Made by a program: the position numbers and the translations under genes
Part shown: positions 1-9,588 of the stretch, piece after piece
How positions within the stretch are numbered: the stretch's first letter is position 1
Layout of the letters: each line of letters starts with the position of its first letter
Notes under the pieces: model-generated
The model's input: the letters and a program-made list of their open reading frames with translations, nothing else
Database searches by the model: none
What the model was told of the DNA's origin: nothing
Source of the DNA: Qipengyuania atrilutea
GTDB lineage: Bacteria; Pseudomonadota; Alphaproteobacteria; Sphingomonadales; Sphingomonadaceae
Length of the DNA stretch: 64,000 nt
NCBI RefSeq assembly: GCF_013370205.1
Contig: NZ_JABWGV010000001.1
Coordinates: 620,001-684,000 of the forward strand
Direction of reading: 5' to 3'

Positions 1-1316
1 CCCTCCCCATCCATGCCGGCCGAATTGGTGAAATCGAGGTCGGTGATGAGGCCGGGTTCGCCCGTCCCGTTGAGCCGCGCCTTGTAGATCTGCTGGGTCA
101 GAACGTCGGTCGTCTTCTGGTAGAAGAACTCCCCCGTCTCCTCGTTCACGCCGACTAGCGACGTAACGGGTTCGTTGCCGCTCGTAAGCTGGGTCCAGTT
201 TTCGCCGTCGAAGCGGTAGAAGTGCCCGTAGCCGTCCCGCTCCGACCACCACAGTAGCGACCCGTCCTTCAGGAAGCGGTAGTTGTCCGAAAGGTTGATC
301 CAGTAGTCCTCGCGCGCGGCGTTTTCCGTGAACCAGATTTCGCTTTCGCCAGTCGCAGTATCGACGCGGAGCACGTCGAGCACCGTCTGCTCGCGGTTCT
401 GCCGCTGGACGTAGATCGCACTGCCGTCAGGAGCCCAGTTAACGCGCGCAACGTAGATGTCGGTTTCCTCACCGAGATCGACCTTCACCCGGTTGCCGCC
501 GTTCGGATCCATTACATATAGTTCGACGAGCGCATTGTCCGACCCCGCCACCGGATAGCGCTGGTCGAACACCTTGGTCCCTGCCGCCCCGATCGCGGCG
601 CGCGTGACGATGCCGACCGGGCTTTCGTCGGTCCGCTGCACCACAATCCGGTCTTCGGCCGGCGACCACCAGTATCCGTCGAGCCGGCTCATCTCCTCCT
701 GTGCGACGAATTCCGCCTCGCCCCAGCGGATGGTGTCGCCTTCCTTGGGAGTGATCGGCTTGGCCTCTCCACCAACCGCCCCGGTCCACAACTGCCGGTC
801 GCGGACGAAGGAGACATACGATCCTTCCGGCGACAGTTTCGGATTGAGTTCGCTTTCCTCGGTATCCGTCAGCCGCTGCACCTCTCCGCCGATCGGTGCG
901 AAGTAGAGGTCGCCGTCGAGCGGTACGAGAACGCCAGAGCCGTCGCTCGCCCATTGATAGGTGATGACGCCCTTTAGGTTGCCGACACGAGCGCGTTCGC
1001 GCTGCATCTTCTCGTCTTCGCTCAGCTCGCGGCCCGAGCCGAGCCGTTCCGAATCGACCAGCATCGACCATTCGCCGCTGTCGCGGTCATATCCCCACAG
1101 GTCGTAGCGCTCGCGGTCATTGGCGCGGTTCCGCAATACGGTGAGATAGCGTCCATCGGGCGAAAGCTTCGCCTGCCGCGGCGTTGCACCGTCCAGCGAA
1201 GGCGAGCCGAACACACGCTCGAAGGTTAGTTCGGGAGCATCCGTCATCGCGGGTTCCTGTGCGATGACAGGGACGGTGAAGGCCAGCGAAGCGGCGAAAG
1301 CGAGCATATGGCGCAT
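1..1316 (-). CDS. S9 family peptidase (dipeptidyl peptidase IV type), N-terminal part only
   Basis: The reading frame is open from an ATG at 1316 to the window edge, giving about 438 residues of the N-terminal part. Residues 1-20 look like a signal peptide (hydrophobic LAFAASLAFTV core, then AQ), so the protein is probably exported. The rest has the repeating WAPDGS/LSPDGRYL/FLKDGS pattern of a DPP IV beta-propeller, including SERDGYGHFYRF. The Ser-Asp-His catalytic domain should lie beyond position 1 and cannot be checked. A second in-frame ATG at 1307 is a possible start. The family cleaves dipeptides after proline or alanine from peptide N-termini. It lies downstream of rplS but is separated from it by a terminator-like hairpin. 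Confidence 0.88.
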   Translation of the reverse strand, partial: MRHMLAFAASLAFTVPVIAQEPAMTDAPELTFERVFGSPSLDGATPRQAKLSPDGRYLTVLRNRANDRERYDLWGYDRDSGEWSMLVDSERLGSGRELSEDEKMQRERARVGNLKGVITYQWASDGSGVLVPLDGDLYFAPIGGEVQRLTDTEESELNPKLSPEGSYVSFVRDRQLWTGAVGGEAKPITPKEGDTIRWGEAEFVAQEEMSRLDGYWWSPAEDRIVVQRTDESPVGIVTRAAIGAAGTKVFDQRYPVAGSDNALVELYVMDPNGGNRVKVDLGEETDIYVARVNWAPDGSAIYVQRQNREQTVLDVLRVDTATGESEIWFTENAAREDYWINLSDNYRFLKDGSLLWWSERDGYGHFYRFDGENWTQLTSGNEPVTSLVGVNEETGEFFYQKTTDVLTQQIYKARLNGTGEPGLITDLDFTNSAGMDGE

Positions 1317-1333
1317 GGCAAGAAGATCGTTCT

Positions 1334-1375
1334 CCAAAAGAAAAGGGCGCCCCGACATAGACCGGAGCGCCCTTT
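1334..1375 (-). terminator. Rho-independent terminator after rplS
   Basis: The arms AAAGGGCGC (1342-1350) and GCGCCCTTT (1367-1375) are exactly complementary, with further C/G pairing inside. Read on the minus strand the stem is followed by a T-rich run (complement of 1334-1344). It sits 24 bases past the rplS stop and separates the ribosomal operon from the peptidase gene. Confidence 0.8.
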
Positions 1376-1398
1376 CGTCAATGCGTCTATAACGCAGC

Positions 1399-1773
1399 TT
1401 ACTTTTTGGGAGCGTTGTCCCGGCGTTCGGCGATACGCGCACGCTTACCGGTGCGGCCACGCAGATAGTAGAGCTTCGCCCGGCGCACGATGCCGCGGCG
1501 AACCACGTCGATGCTTTCGACATTGGGCGAGTAGAGCGGGAATACACGCTCCACGCCTTCGCCGAAGCTCATCTTGCGAACGGTGAAATTGCTGTTGATG
1601 CCGCGGTTCGAACGCGCGATGCACACGCCTTCGAAGTTTTGTGTGCGGGTGCGGTCGCCTTCGACCACGCGCACGCCGACACGGATGGTGTCGCCAGCGC
1701 GGAATTCCGGAATGTCCTTGCCCGTGCCGAGCGCTTCGATGGCTTCTGCTTCGAGCTGTTGAATCAGGTTCAT
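1399..1773 (-). CDS. rplS: 50S ribosomal protein L19
   Basis: This 124-residue protein has the normal L19 length and core sequence ([47 protein letters not shown]). L19 sits at the interface of the large and small ribosomal subunits. The start ATG (1771-1773) overlaps the trmD stop in a TCAT arrangement (ATGA on the coding strand), so translation is probably coupled to trmD. The trmD-rplS order is the usual one in bacteria. A terminator follows the gene. Confidence 0.97.
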   Translation of the reverse strand: MNLIQQLEAEAIEALGTGKDIPEFRAGDTIRVGVRVVEGDRTRTQNFEGVCIARSNRGINSNFTVRKMSFGEGVERVFPLYSPNVESIDVVRRGIVRRAKLYYLRGRTGKRARIAERRDNAPKK

Positions 1774-2510
1774 GACCCTGGTCCTTCGTTTGTTTGCCGC
1801 GCGCCAGAGGCAGGTCGGTCCCGAGCGTCACTGTAACGCTCCCAAAGGTCCGGCCTGCGTAACCGAGTGTCGTCCTCGCTCCTTGCCTTGCGCCAAGCAG
1901 CGATCTTCGCATGATCCCCCGATCGCAGCACTTCGGGGATCGTGCGCCCTTCCCATGTCTGAGGTCGGGTGTATTGCGGATATTCGAGAAGGCCTTGTTC
2001 GAAGGATTCCTCGATACCGCTTGAAGCCGCGCCCATTACGCCGGGAAGCAGGCGAATGCAAGCGTCGAGTATGGCGATCGCGGCGGGCTCTCCGCCGGAC
2101 AGGACGACATCGCTGAGACTGACCTGTTCGACCTGCGGGAAAGCCTCGAAGATGCGCTCGTCATAGCCTTCGAACCGCCCGCACAGAATGACTGCACCGG
2201 GCCCGGCAGCAACGTCCCGGACGCGAGCCTGCGCTATCGGTGTGCCGCGCGGCGTCATGGCAAGTATCGGCCGCTGGTCGGCCACGCTCGCAATGGCAGC
2301 ACCGAGCACGTCCGCTTTCAAAACCATTCCTGCCCCGCCGCCGGCCGGCGTATCGTCGACATTGCGATGTTTATCCGTAGCAAAGTCGCGGATCTGTACG
2401 GCTTCGAGCGACCAGTCACCCCGTTCCAGTGCTTTTCCGGCCAGCGAATAGCCGAGCGGACCGGGAAACATTTCCGGATAAAGCGTAAGGACGGTAGCGG
2501 CGAAACTCAT
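1770..2510 (-). CDS. trmD: tRNA (guanine-N1-)-methyltransferase TrmD
   Basis: TrmD methylates G37 of tRNAs with S-adenosylmethionine, which prevents +1 frameshifting. The 246-residue product matches the family: an N-terminal [13 protein letters not shown], the trefoil-knot SAM site [15 protein letters not shown], and [21 protein letters not shown], followed by the C-terminal tRNA-binding part. The start at 2510 is chosen because [10 protein letters not shown] is the family's normal N-terminus; the longer frame upstream runs antisense to the next gene and is not TrmD-like. It overlaps rplS by four bases. It is cut off from rimM by a plus-strand oxidoreductase and a membrane protein gene, which is unusual for this cluster. 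Confidence 0.96.
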   Translation of the reverse strand: MSFAATVLTLYPEMFPGPLGYSLAGKALERGDWSLEAVQIRDFATDKHRNVDDTPAGGGAGMVLKADVLGAAIASVADQRPILAMTPRGTPIAQARVRDVAAGPGAVILCGRFEGYDERIFEAFPQVEQVSLSDVVLSGGEPAAIAILDACIRLLPGVMGAASSGIEESFEQGLLEYPQYTRPQTWEGRTIPEVLRSGDHAKIAAWRKARSEDDTRLRRPDLWERYSDARDRPASGARQTNEGPGS

Positions 2511-2549
2511 GACCTGCCAATGGTCGGGTAGGACGAAAGGCGCAAGACC

Positions 2550-3458
2550 ATCGACGACTGCATCATCATCGGCGGCGGACCGGCCGGGCTGACAGCGGCG
2601 ATCTATCTCGCCCGCTTCCACCTTTCCGTGCGTATTCTCGACTGCGGTACGAGCCGCGCTGCGCTCATCCCGACGACACACAACCACGCCGGCTTTCCGG
2701 AAGGTATCAAGGGCACGGACTTGCTCGCTCGGATGCGAGAGCAAGCCGAGAAATATGGGGCACTACGCGAAGAAGTTCGAGCCGAGCGGATCGAACCGCA
2801 GGACGGTAGCTTTACTGTCGTTACCGGGAACGCGTGTTTCGAAGCGCGAACCGTGCTGCTCGCAACCGGCGTTTTCAACCGCCATCCGCCGGGCATGGAT
2901 GATGCACTGCATGACGAAGCGCTGAAACGAGGGCTGCTGCGCTATTGCCCAATCTGCGACGGGTACGAAGTGACCGATAAGCGCGTCGGCGTTATCGGCA
3001 CGAGTGACCACGGTATGAAGGAAGCCATCTTCCTGCGCGGTTTCACGAACGATATCATGCTGATCTCGCCCGACGCGGAGCACGATCTCGACCAGGAGTG
3101 CCTCGACAAACTGGATGGGCACGGCGTGAAACGGGTTGATGGCCCATGCGGCGACTACGCTCTCGAAGGGGAGAGCATCGCGGTTACCGTCGCGGATGGA
3201 ACGCTACGCTTCGACAGCATCTACCCGGCGCTCGGTTCGATCATTCGCAGCGATCTGGCCGTCGGCGCCGGAGCGAAGGCGACCGAAGAAGGCTGCCTCG
3301 AAGTCGACGATCACATGCGCACCAGCGTCCCCGGCCTGTTCGCGGCAGGTGACGTCGTGCTCGGCCTTGATCAGATCAGCCACGCGATGGGCCAGGCAGG
3401 CGTCGCCGCCACGACCATCCGCAATGAACTAGCCGAACGGCGGTCGCTGAAGCGTTGA
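2550..3458 (+). CDS. NAD(P)/FAD-dependent thioredoxin-reductase-like oxidoreductase, start codon unclear
   Basis: The protein has an N-terminal FAD Rossmann motif ([19 protein letters not shown], from about 2562), the redox-active CPICDGYE, a second nucleotide-binding [10 protein letters not shown], and the C-terminal GLFAAGDVV. It is thus a pyridine-nucleotide disulfide reductase like TrxR. The N-terminus is odd. The in-frame ATG at 2520 is followed three codons later by TAG (2529-2531), and there is no ATG, GTG or TTG between that stop and the FAD motif. The first in-frame GTG (2628) would remove the FAD motif. The start at 2550 (ATC, 9 bases after GAAAGG) is a placeholder. It may be a recently inactivated gene or may use a rare start. 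It lies head to head with trmD, 39 bases apart. Confidence 0.75.
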   Translation: MDDCIIIGGGPAGLTAAIYLARFHLSVRILDCGTSRAALIPTTHNHAGFPEGIKGTDLLARMREQAEKYGALREEVRAERIEPQDGSFTVVTGNACFEARTVLLATGVFNRHPPGMDDALHDEALKRGLLRYCPICDGYEVTDKRVGVIGTSDHGMKEAIFLRGFTNDIMLISPDAEHDLDQECLDKLDGHGVKRVDGPCGDYALEGESIAVTVADGTLRFDSIYPALGSIIRSDLAVGAGAKATEEGCLEVDDHMRTSVPGLFAAGDVVLGLDQISHAMGQAGVAATTIRNELAERRSLKR

Positions 3459-3484
3459 TCAATCCGCGCACGCGGTGGGAATAG

Positions 3485-3913
3485 TCATTCTTGCGGTCGA
3501 TCTTTTACAGAGTGACGGCCTCGGAAGCGATAATACGAAAACGTGGCCAAAAATGACGCTAGGTAAAAGGCAGGAATGAGCGGAAGTATTTCGACCATGC
3601 CTTTGGCACTAGCGAGATAAGCCAATACACTCTCAAATCCGCGATCAGCAATTTCGGAAATCAGGATGACCCCTGTTAGGAGGCTTGGCGGCACCAGCCA
3701 TGCTTCTAACAGCTTCGCAAACGTAAGTGTTTGCACTTTGCGCGACGCGACCACCGCCATTCCCAATGTCAGCAGCATCAACGGCACAGCAAAAAGACCG
3801 GATGTGAACAGGAACAAGAGCGCATCGAATTTAATGCCGGTATGTTCCACCGGCGCGGGCGGTGGCATACTGCAAGCGTTATAGTCCCCTAGCCGATAGC
3901 AACCTTCTTTCAT
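3485..3913 (-). CDS. small integral membrane protein of unknown function
   Basis: I do not recognise this 142-residue protein. After a polar N-terminus with several cysteines it has about three hydrophobic segments (roughly residues 31-54, 70-87 and 105-128) and ends in a charged RGRHSVKDRPQE tail. Its ATG lies 3 bases after the rimM stop, so it may be read as part of the rpsP-rimM transcript, although no ribosome-binding site is evident; Met16 (3868) is an alternative start. The DNA is visibly richer in A and T than its neighbours, which suggests it was acquired. It occupies the position where trmD normally follows rimM. Confidence 0.65.
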   Translation of the reverse strand: MKEGCYRLGDYNACSMPPPAPVEHTGIKFDALLFLFTSGLFAVPLMLLTLGMAVVASRKVQTLTFAKLLEAWLVPPSLLTGVILISEIADRGFESVLAYLASAKGMVEILPLIPAFYLASFLATFSYYRFRGRHSVKDRPQE

Positions 3914-3916
3914 TGT

Positions 3917-4420
3917 CTAACTGATGAAATCGGTAGCGATTATCAGTCGCTCATCGTCCCATCCCGGCACCGCCTCTTCGGTTAGCGGGACCATGAAGGT
4001 TTTCGTGCCCTTTTCCGGTGGGGGTTGGCGCTCGATCTCGATGATGTCGGTTGCGCCGAAGTTCTCGACCGCGATGACCGTGCCGACTGCTTCTCCTTGA
4101 TCGGTGACGACCGGAAGACCGATCAGGTCGGCGTGGTAGAATTCGCCTTCTTTGAGCGCAGGTAGCTCGCCGCGAGGGACGGTCAGCACTTCGCCGCGCA
4201 GCTTTTCCGCCGCGCCGCGGTCCGCGATCTCGGCAAAGCGCGCAATCGCCCCGCCCTTCTTGTCGGAGCGGACTTTGACCAGCGTCAGCACGCCGTCATT
4301 GAAGCTGCGATGCTGCGATAGCGCGTCGACGCTCTCGCCCAGCAGCTTCAGACGAACTTCACCCGCCACCCCGTGCGCGCCGGTGACGGCGGCCAGAGTG
4401 ACGGGCTTGTCCGATGCCAT
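3917..4420 (-). CDS. rimM: ribosome maturation factor RimM
   Basis: RimM binds S19 and assists 16S rRNA processing and assembly of the 30S head. The 167-residue product has the N-terminal RimM beta-barrel (LAAVTGAHGVAGEVRLK) and the PRC-barrel (EFYHADLIGLPVVTDQGEAVG), ending with VPGWDDERLIIATDF. It starts 6 bases after the rpsP stop, the conserved rpsP-rimM arrangement, and so is probably co-transcribed with it. The gene normally downstream, trmD, is displaced by about 1.4 kb. Confidence 0.96.
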   Translation of the reverse strand: MASDKPVTLAAVTGAHGVAGEVRLKLLGESVDALSQHRSFNDGVLTLVKVRSDKKGGAIARFAEIADRGAAEKLRGEVLTVPRGELPALKEGEFYHADLIGLPVVTDQGEAVGTVIAVENFGATDIIEIERQPPPEKGTKTFMVPLTEEAVPGWDDERLIIATDFIS

Positions 4421-4426
4421 TGGCCC

Positions 4427-4942
4427 TTAGCCTTCGGTCTTGTCTTCGCCGATTTTCTCTTCGAGTGCCTCGTCCACAACTTCCTCGCTGCCTTCGGCAG
4501 GAGCGTCGCTGCTTTCCTCGGTCGATTCCGAAGTGGTCTCGGCAGCATCGTCAGCCGGAGCGTTCTTCGCTTCTTCCTCGGCAGCCTTTGCAGCTTCCTC
4601 GGCTTCGGCAGCCTTCGCGGCTTTCTCTTCAGCGCGCTCGGTTGCCTTTTCGCCCGGCTTCGCCTTGTTCGGGTTGTTGCGCGCTTCGCGCTCACGGATG
4701 CCGGCTGCATCGAGGAAACGGGCGACGCGGTCCGAAGGCTGCGCGCCGACGCCGATCCAGTAGCGTGCGCGGTCTTCGTTGAGCTTCACGCGGTTTTCGT
4801 CGTCCTTGGCGAGCAGCGGGTTATAGGTGCCGATCTGCTCGAGATATTTGCCGTCGCGCGGCTTGCGGCTGTCGGCAGCCACGATGCGGTAGTAAGGACG
4901 CTTCTTCGCGCCGCCGCGCGAGAGACGAAGTGCAATTGCCAT
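4427..4942 (-). CDS. rpsP: 30S ribosomal protein S16 with long acidic C-terminal extension
   Basis: Residues 1 to about 80 are a typical S16 ([61 protein letters not shown]), a 30S assembly protein. The remaining 90 or so residues are low-complexity, first Ala/Glu/Lys-rich and probably helical, then very acidic (Asp/Glu/Ser/Thr). E. coli S16 is 82 residues, so this protein is about twice as long. Extended S16 tails are known in some alphaproteobacteria but have no function I can name. The gene lies between ffh and rimM. Confidence 0.96.
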   Translation of the reverse strand: MAIALRLSRGGAKKRPYYRIVAADSRKPRDGKYLEQIGTYNPLLAKDDENRVKLNEDRARYWIGVGAQPSDRVARFLDAAGIREREARNNPNKAKPGEKATERAEEKAAKAAEAEEAAKAAEEEAKNAPADDAAETTSESTEESSDAPAEGSEEVVDEALEEKIGEDKTEG

Positions 4943-4988
4943 GATAGATTACCTTTCCAAAACAAATAACTAAGCTGATTTACTGATC

Positions 4989-6425
<1,437 letters not shown>

Positions 6426-6586
6426 GGCCTGCGTCTCCTACCGGGCCGCGCCCTGACGCAGCCAAATGCCAAAAACGCCGGCGGACGAAACCTCGTCAGC
6501 CAGCGTGCGAAGCGAATGCTTCGGCTTCTGTCTTTACGCTATATCTAGCGCGTCTGTAACCTATCTTGCCGCTGCGAAGCGGTAAA

Positions 6587-6662
6587 TGGTGGAGCCTAGC
6601 GGGATCGAACCGCTGACCTCAACACTGCCAGTGTTGCGCTCTCCCAGCTGAGCTAAGGCCCC
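6587..6662 (-). tRNA. tRNA-Ala (anticodon GGC)
   Basis: The minus strand folds as a complete 76-base tRNA. The acceptor stem is GGGGCCT/AGGCTCC, the D arm is GCTC...GAGC, the anticodon stem is CAACA/TGTTG around loop CTGGCAG (anticodon GGC), the T arm carries GGTTCGATCC, and CCA is encoded at the 3' end (6587-6589). It decodes GCC and GCU alanine codons and lies between ffh and the FYDLN-domain gene. Confidence 0.96.
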
Positions 6663-6743
6663 GTAACCATTTTCCCGGCAATCCGTCCGATCACCGGAAT
6701 GCGCGCCTTTATGAAGAGGGCAGCGCATTTGCAAGAGTTTTAT

Positions 6744-6784
6744 GGGTGCACCGCTCTGCCCTCACGGCATCGAGCGGCGCACCC
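6744..6784 (-). terminator. strong hairpin after the FYDLN gene, probable terminator without a long U-run
   Basis: GGGTGC (6744-6749) pairs with GCACCC (6779-6784), CCGCTC (6751-6756) with GAGCGG (6772-6777), and TGCC (6757-6760) with GGCA (6766-6769), giving a stem of about 16 pairs around loop CTCAC. It begins 8 bases past the stop codon of the minus-strand gene. What follows on that strand is A-rich rather than T-rich, so it is not a textbook intrinsic terminator. Confidence 0.5.
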
Positions 6785-6791
6785 CGATCCC

Positions 6792-7118
6792 CTACTCGTC
6801 GTCCTTCTCGTCGTCGCCCTTGCCCTTGCTCACGCCAAGGTCGTCGTCGCCGCCAAGATCGACTTCGTTATCCGGAGAATCGTCGTCCTCGTCGATATCT
6901 TCTAGATCGTCGTCGGCAAGATCGCTATCGGCCTCCGCGTCCTTCTTCTTTTTGTCTTCGTCCTCGAACGGTATAGGCTGCTTGGACTTCAGCACCGGCT
7001 CCGGGCTCCATTCCTCGCCGCATTCGATGCAGGTGACGGGATCGTCCTTGTTCAGATCGTAGAAGCGCGTGCCGCATTTCGGGCATTCACGCTTCGTGCC
7101 CCATTCCGGTTTGACCAT
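6792..7118 (-). CDS. FYDLN acidic zinc-ribbon protein (TIGR02300 type)
   Basis: This 108-residue protein has a small N-terminal zinc ribbon, Cys12-x2-Cys15 and Cys30-x2-Cys33, with the diagnostic GTRFYDLNKDDP between them. From about residue 50 it is a highly acidic, probably disordered tail with long Asp/Glu runs broken by a few Lys. The family is widespread in alphaproteobacteria and its function is not established. It is divergent from aroA, with a 180-base gap, a neighbourhood often seen in this class. Confidence 0.9.
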   Translation of the reverse strand: MVKPEWGTKRECPKCGTRFYDLNKDDPVTCIECGEEWSPEPVLKSKQPIPFEDEDKKKKDAEADSDLADDDLEDIDEDDDSPDNEVDLGGDDDLGVSKGKGDDEKDDE

Positions 7119-7298
7119 GAGTAATCCTTGATTTGCCGCGCCCCGGCCTTGCAGCAGGGGGCGAAGAAACTTCTAGCGATATAATGGGATCCCGAAGGCC
7201 GGGAATCAACTGCGGGCGCGCCTTGCCAGACTGTATTCGCGCTGTCAAAGCGCTTGGGCTTTCCCGCCCTCCCTCCTTTTCACAGCCTGCGAGACTTC

Positions 7299-8609
7299 GT
7301 GACCGCTCACCGCTTCCTGCCTTCCGGCCCGCTTACGGGGCGCATTCGCGTACCCGGCGACAAGTCGATCAGCCACCGCGCGATCATGCTCGGCGCGCTC
7401 GCTGTAGGCGAAACCCGTATCAGCGGGCTGCTGGAAGGCGAAGACGTGCTCGCAACCGCCGCCGCCATGCGCGCAATGGGCGCGGCGGTGGACCGCAGCG
7501 ATGACGGGACGTGGCTGGTCCGAGGCGTCGGCGTTGGGGGGCTGCTGCAACCCGCCGGTGCGCTCGACATGGGCAACAGCGGCACGTCCACGCGGCTGCT
7601 CATGGGCCTCCTCGCCAGCCATGCGATCACCGCCGTCTTCACCGGCGATGCGAGCTTATCCAGACGTCCCATGGGACGCGTGATCGATCCGTTGTCCGAG
7701 ATCGGAGCCACCTTTACCCCCTCGCCCGGCGGCACGCTGCCGCTGATGATGGAGGGCGCGGAGACGCCGGTCCCCATCACTTACCGGCTCCCGGTGGCGA
7801 GCGCACAGGTCAAGAGCGCCATCCTTCTCGCGGGGCTCAACACGCCGGGCATTACGACGGTGATTGAACCTGTCCCGACGCGCGACCATTCGGAGCGGAT
7901 GCTGAAAGGTTTCGGCGCAGACATCGAAGTCGAGGAAGTCGGCGGCGAACGCCATATCCGGCTGCGCGGCGAAGCGGACCTCAAACCGCAGACGCTTACC
8001 GTTCCGGGAGATCCGTCTTCTGCCGCATTCTTCGCGGTTGCGGCCAGTATCGTGCCGGGAAGCGACCTCGTTATCGAGAATGTCGGCCTCAACCCAACCC
8101 GCGACGGTATCTACCGAGTACTCGAACAGATGGGCGCTAATATCGAGCGGCTCGAAACGCGCGAGGTCGGCGGTGAACCGGTCGCCGATGTCCGTGTGCG
8201 GCACGCTTCGCTTACCGGTATCGACGTCGATCCGGCGGTTGCACCAAGCATGATCGACGAGTTTCCCGTTCTCTTCGTGGCGGCGGCGCTGGCAAACGGG
8301 ACGACTCGTACCAGCGGGCTCGAGGAACTGCGCGTGAAGGAAAGCGACCGCCTCACCGCGATGGCCGATGCGCTGCGCCTGATAGGCGCAAACGTCGAGG
8401 AAGCCGAGGACGGGCTCACCATTCACGGCACCGGCGGCGCTACCCTGCCCGGCGGCGGACCGGTGGCGACGCAGCTGGACCACCGGATAGCGATGAGCAT
8501 GGCCGTAGCGGGATGCGTCAGCGAGAACGGGGTCGAGGTGGACAGCGCCGAGCCGATCGCGACGAGTTTTCCGGGCTTCCTCGACCTATTAAAGGAGGCG
8601 GCATCGTGA
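7299..8609 (+). CDS. aroA: 3-phosphoshikimate 1-carboxyvinyltransferase (EPSP synthase), class II
   Basis: The enzyme joins phosphoenolpyruvate to shikimate-3-phosphate, the sixth step of the shikimate pathway. The 436-residue product has GDKSISHRAIMLGALA near the N-terminus, GNSGTSTRLLMG, SLSRRPMGR, ASAQVKSAILLAGLNTPG, RDHSERML, EELRVKESDRL and LDHRIAMS. The RDHSERML and SLSRRPMGR forms match class II (Agrobacterium CP4-like) enzymes, with Gly in the NSG turn. I chose GTG at 7299 because MTAHRFLPSGPLTG is a natural N-terminus; TTG at 7254 would add 15 unlikely residues. The stop overlaps the next start (GTGA), and cmk follows, so the three genes form one operon. Confidence 0.96.
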   Translation: MTAHRFLPSGPLTGRIRVPGDKSISHRAIMLGALAVGETRISGLLEGEDVLATAAAMRAMGAAVDRSDDGTWLVRGVGVGGLLQPAGALDMGNSGTSTRLLMGLLASHAITAVFTGDASLSRRPMGRVIDPLSEIGATFTPSPGGTLPLMMEGAETPVPITYRLPVASAQVKSAILLAGLNTPGITTVIEPVPTRDHSERMLKGFGADIEVEEVGGERHIRLRGEADLKPQTLTVPGDPSSAAFFAVAASIVPGSDLVIENVGLNPTRDGIYRVLEQMGANIERLETREVGGEPVADVRVRHASLTGIDVDPAVAPSMIDEFPVLFVAAALANGTTRTSGLEELRVKESDRLTAMADALRLIGANVEEAEDGLTIHGTGGATLPGGGPVATQLDHRIAMSMAVAGCVSENGVEVDSAEPIATSFPGFLDLLKEAAS

Positions 8610-8875
8610 ACGAACTCGATTGGGCCAGCATGGTCGGCTTTGTCGGGACGGCCTGCATCATCGCCGCATACGCCTACCTTACCTTAAGCGAGAAGCCGAA
8701 CCCCTTCATTCTGCACGGTACGAACCTGATGGGGGCAGCCCTCCTTACCGTATCGCTTATCGTCCATACCAATTGGCCGAGCCTGGTGCTCGAAGGGTTC
8801 TGGGCAGCGATCGCCATCTTCGGGCTCGCAAAGGCTTTCCGGAGCGGACGCAAACTACAGGAGCGCGAAGCATGA
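8606..8875 (+). CDS. small membrane protein, CBU_0592-like
   Basis: The 89-residue product starts at GTG 8606, inside the aroA stop (GTGA overlap), and its TGA overlaps the cmk ATG. Translation of aroA, this gene and cmk is therefore probably coupled. It has about three membrane segments (residues 8-27, 38-55 and 60-77) with FILHGTNLMGAALLTVSL and VLEGFWAAIAIFGL, which resemble the CBU_0592 family of small membrane proteins. Function unknown. A longer upstream frame exists but lies wholly within aroA. Confidence 0.8.
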   Translation: MNELDWASMVGFVGTACIIAAYAYLTLSEKPNPFILHGTNLMGAALLTVSLIVHTNWPSLVLEGFWAAIAIFGLAKAFRSGRKLQEREA

Positions 8876-9504
8876 TCATCGCGGTCGACGGACCAACGGC
8901 CAGCGGCAAAGGCACGATCGCCAAGGCGCTTGCCGAACATTTTGGGCTGCCTCACCTCGATACCGGTCTTCTGTACCGAGCGGTCGGGCGGCAGGTGTTC
9001 CTCAACGGAGGCGATCCCGACAATGCGTTCGACGCGCTCGCTGCGTGCGGATTCGAAGACAGGATGCTGCGCGACAGTTCGCTTCGCGACGAGGCCACCG
9101 GCGGTCTCGCCAGCAGGGTTTCGGTTCACCGCGAAGTGCGCTCTGCCCTGTTCGACCGGCAGCGGGCCTTCGCTGTGCAGGAGGGTGGCGCCGTACTCGA
9201 CGGCCGCGACATCGGGACGGTCATCGCACCGGACGCGCAGGTGAAACTGTTCGTTACTGCCAGCGTGGATGCGCGGGCGGCAAGACGCCACCGCGAGATG
9301 CAGGACCGCGGCGTCGATGTACCCCTTACCGCAGTTCACGCCGACCTCGAACGGCGCGATGAGCGCGATCGCAACCGCAGCGAAGCACCCCTGGTCGCGG
9401 CAACCGACGCCTACGTTCTCGACACGTCGGAACTCGGTAAGGACGAGGCGATTGCTGCAGCTATTGCAGCCGTTGAAAACGCGCGGAAAGAATTGAGAGA
9501 CTGA
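8872..9504 (+). CDS. cmk: cytidylate kinase
   Basis: Cmk phosphorylates CMP and dCMP with ATP. The 210-residue product has the P-loop GPTASGKGT (7-15), LDTGLLYRAVG, the DGRDIGTVIAPDAQVKLFVTA core and RDERDRNR in the lid region. The ATG at 8872 overlaps the preceding stop (ATGA). In most proteobacteria rpsA follows directly; here a lipoprotein gene and a terminator lie in between. Confidence 0.96.
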   Translation: MIIAVDGPTASGKGTIAKALAEHFGLPHLDTGLLYRAVGRQVFLNGGDPDNAFDALAACGFEDRMLRDSSLRDEATGGLASRVSVHREVRSALFDRQRAFAVQEGGAVLDGRDIGTVIAPDAQVKLFVTASVDARAARRHREMQDRGVDVPLTAVHADLERRDERDRNRSEAPLVAATDAYVLDTSELGKDEAIAAAIAAVENARKELRD

Positions 9505-9588
9505 TCTTTCTCGGAACAAGTAATTGTGGCAAAAGTTGGGCTTGTTGATGGTGCAATCGCATCGCAACAATCAGGGGAGTTATTCCAT

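Noticed and set aside
3467-3478. CCGCG-CA-CGCGG repeat after the flavin reductase, considered as a terminator
   Set aside because: The two-base loop is too small, and there is no T-run.
7239-7253. GCGCT-GTCAA-AGCGC repeat upstream of aroA, considered as an attenuator or operator
   Set aside because: The stem is only five pairs and such GC repeats are expected by chance at this base composition.
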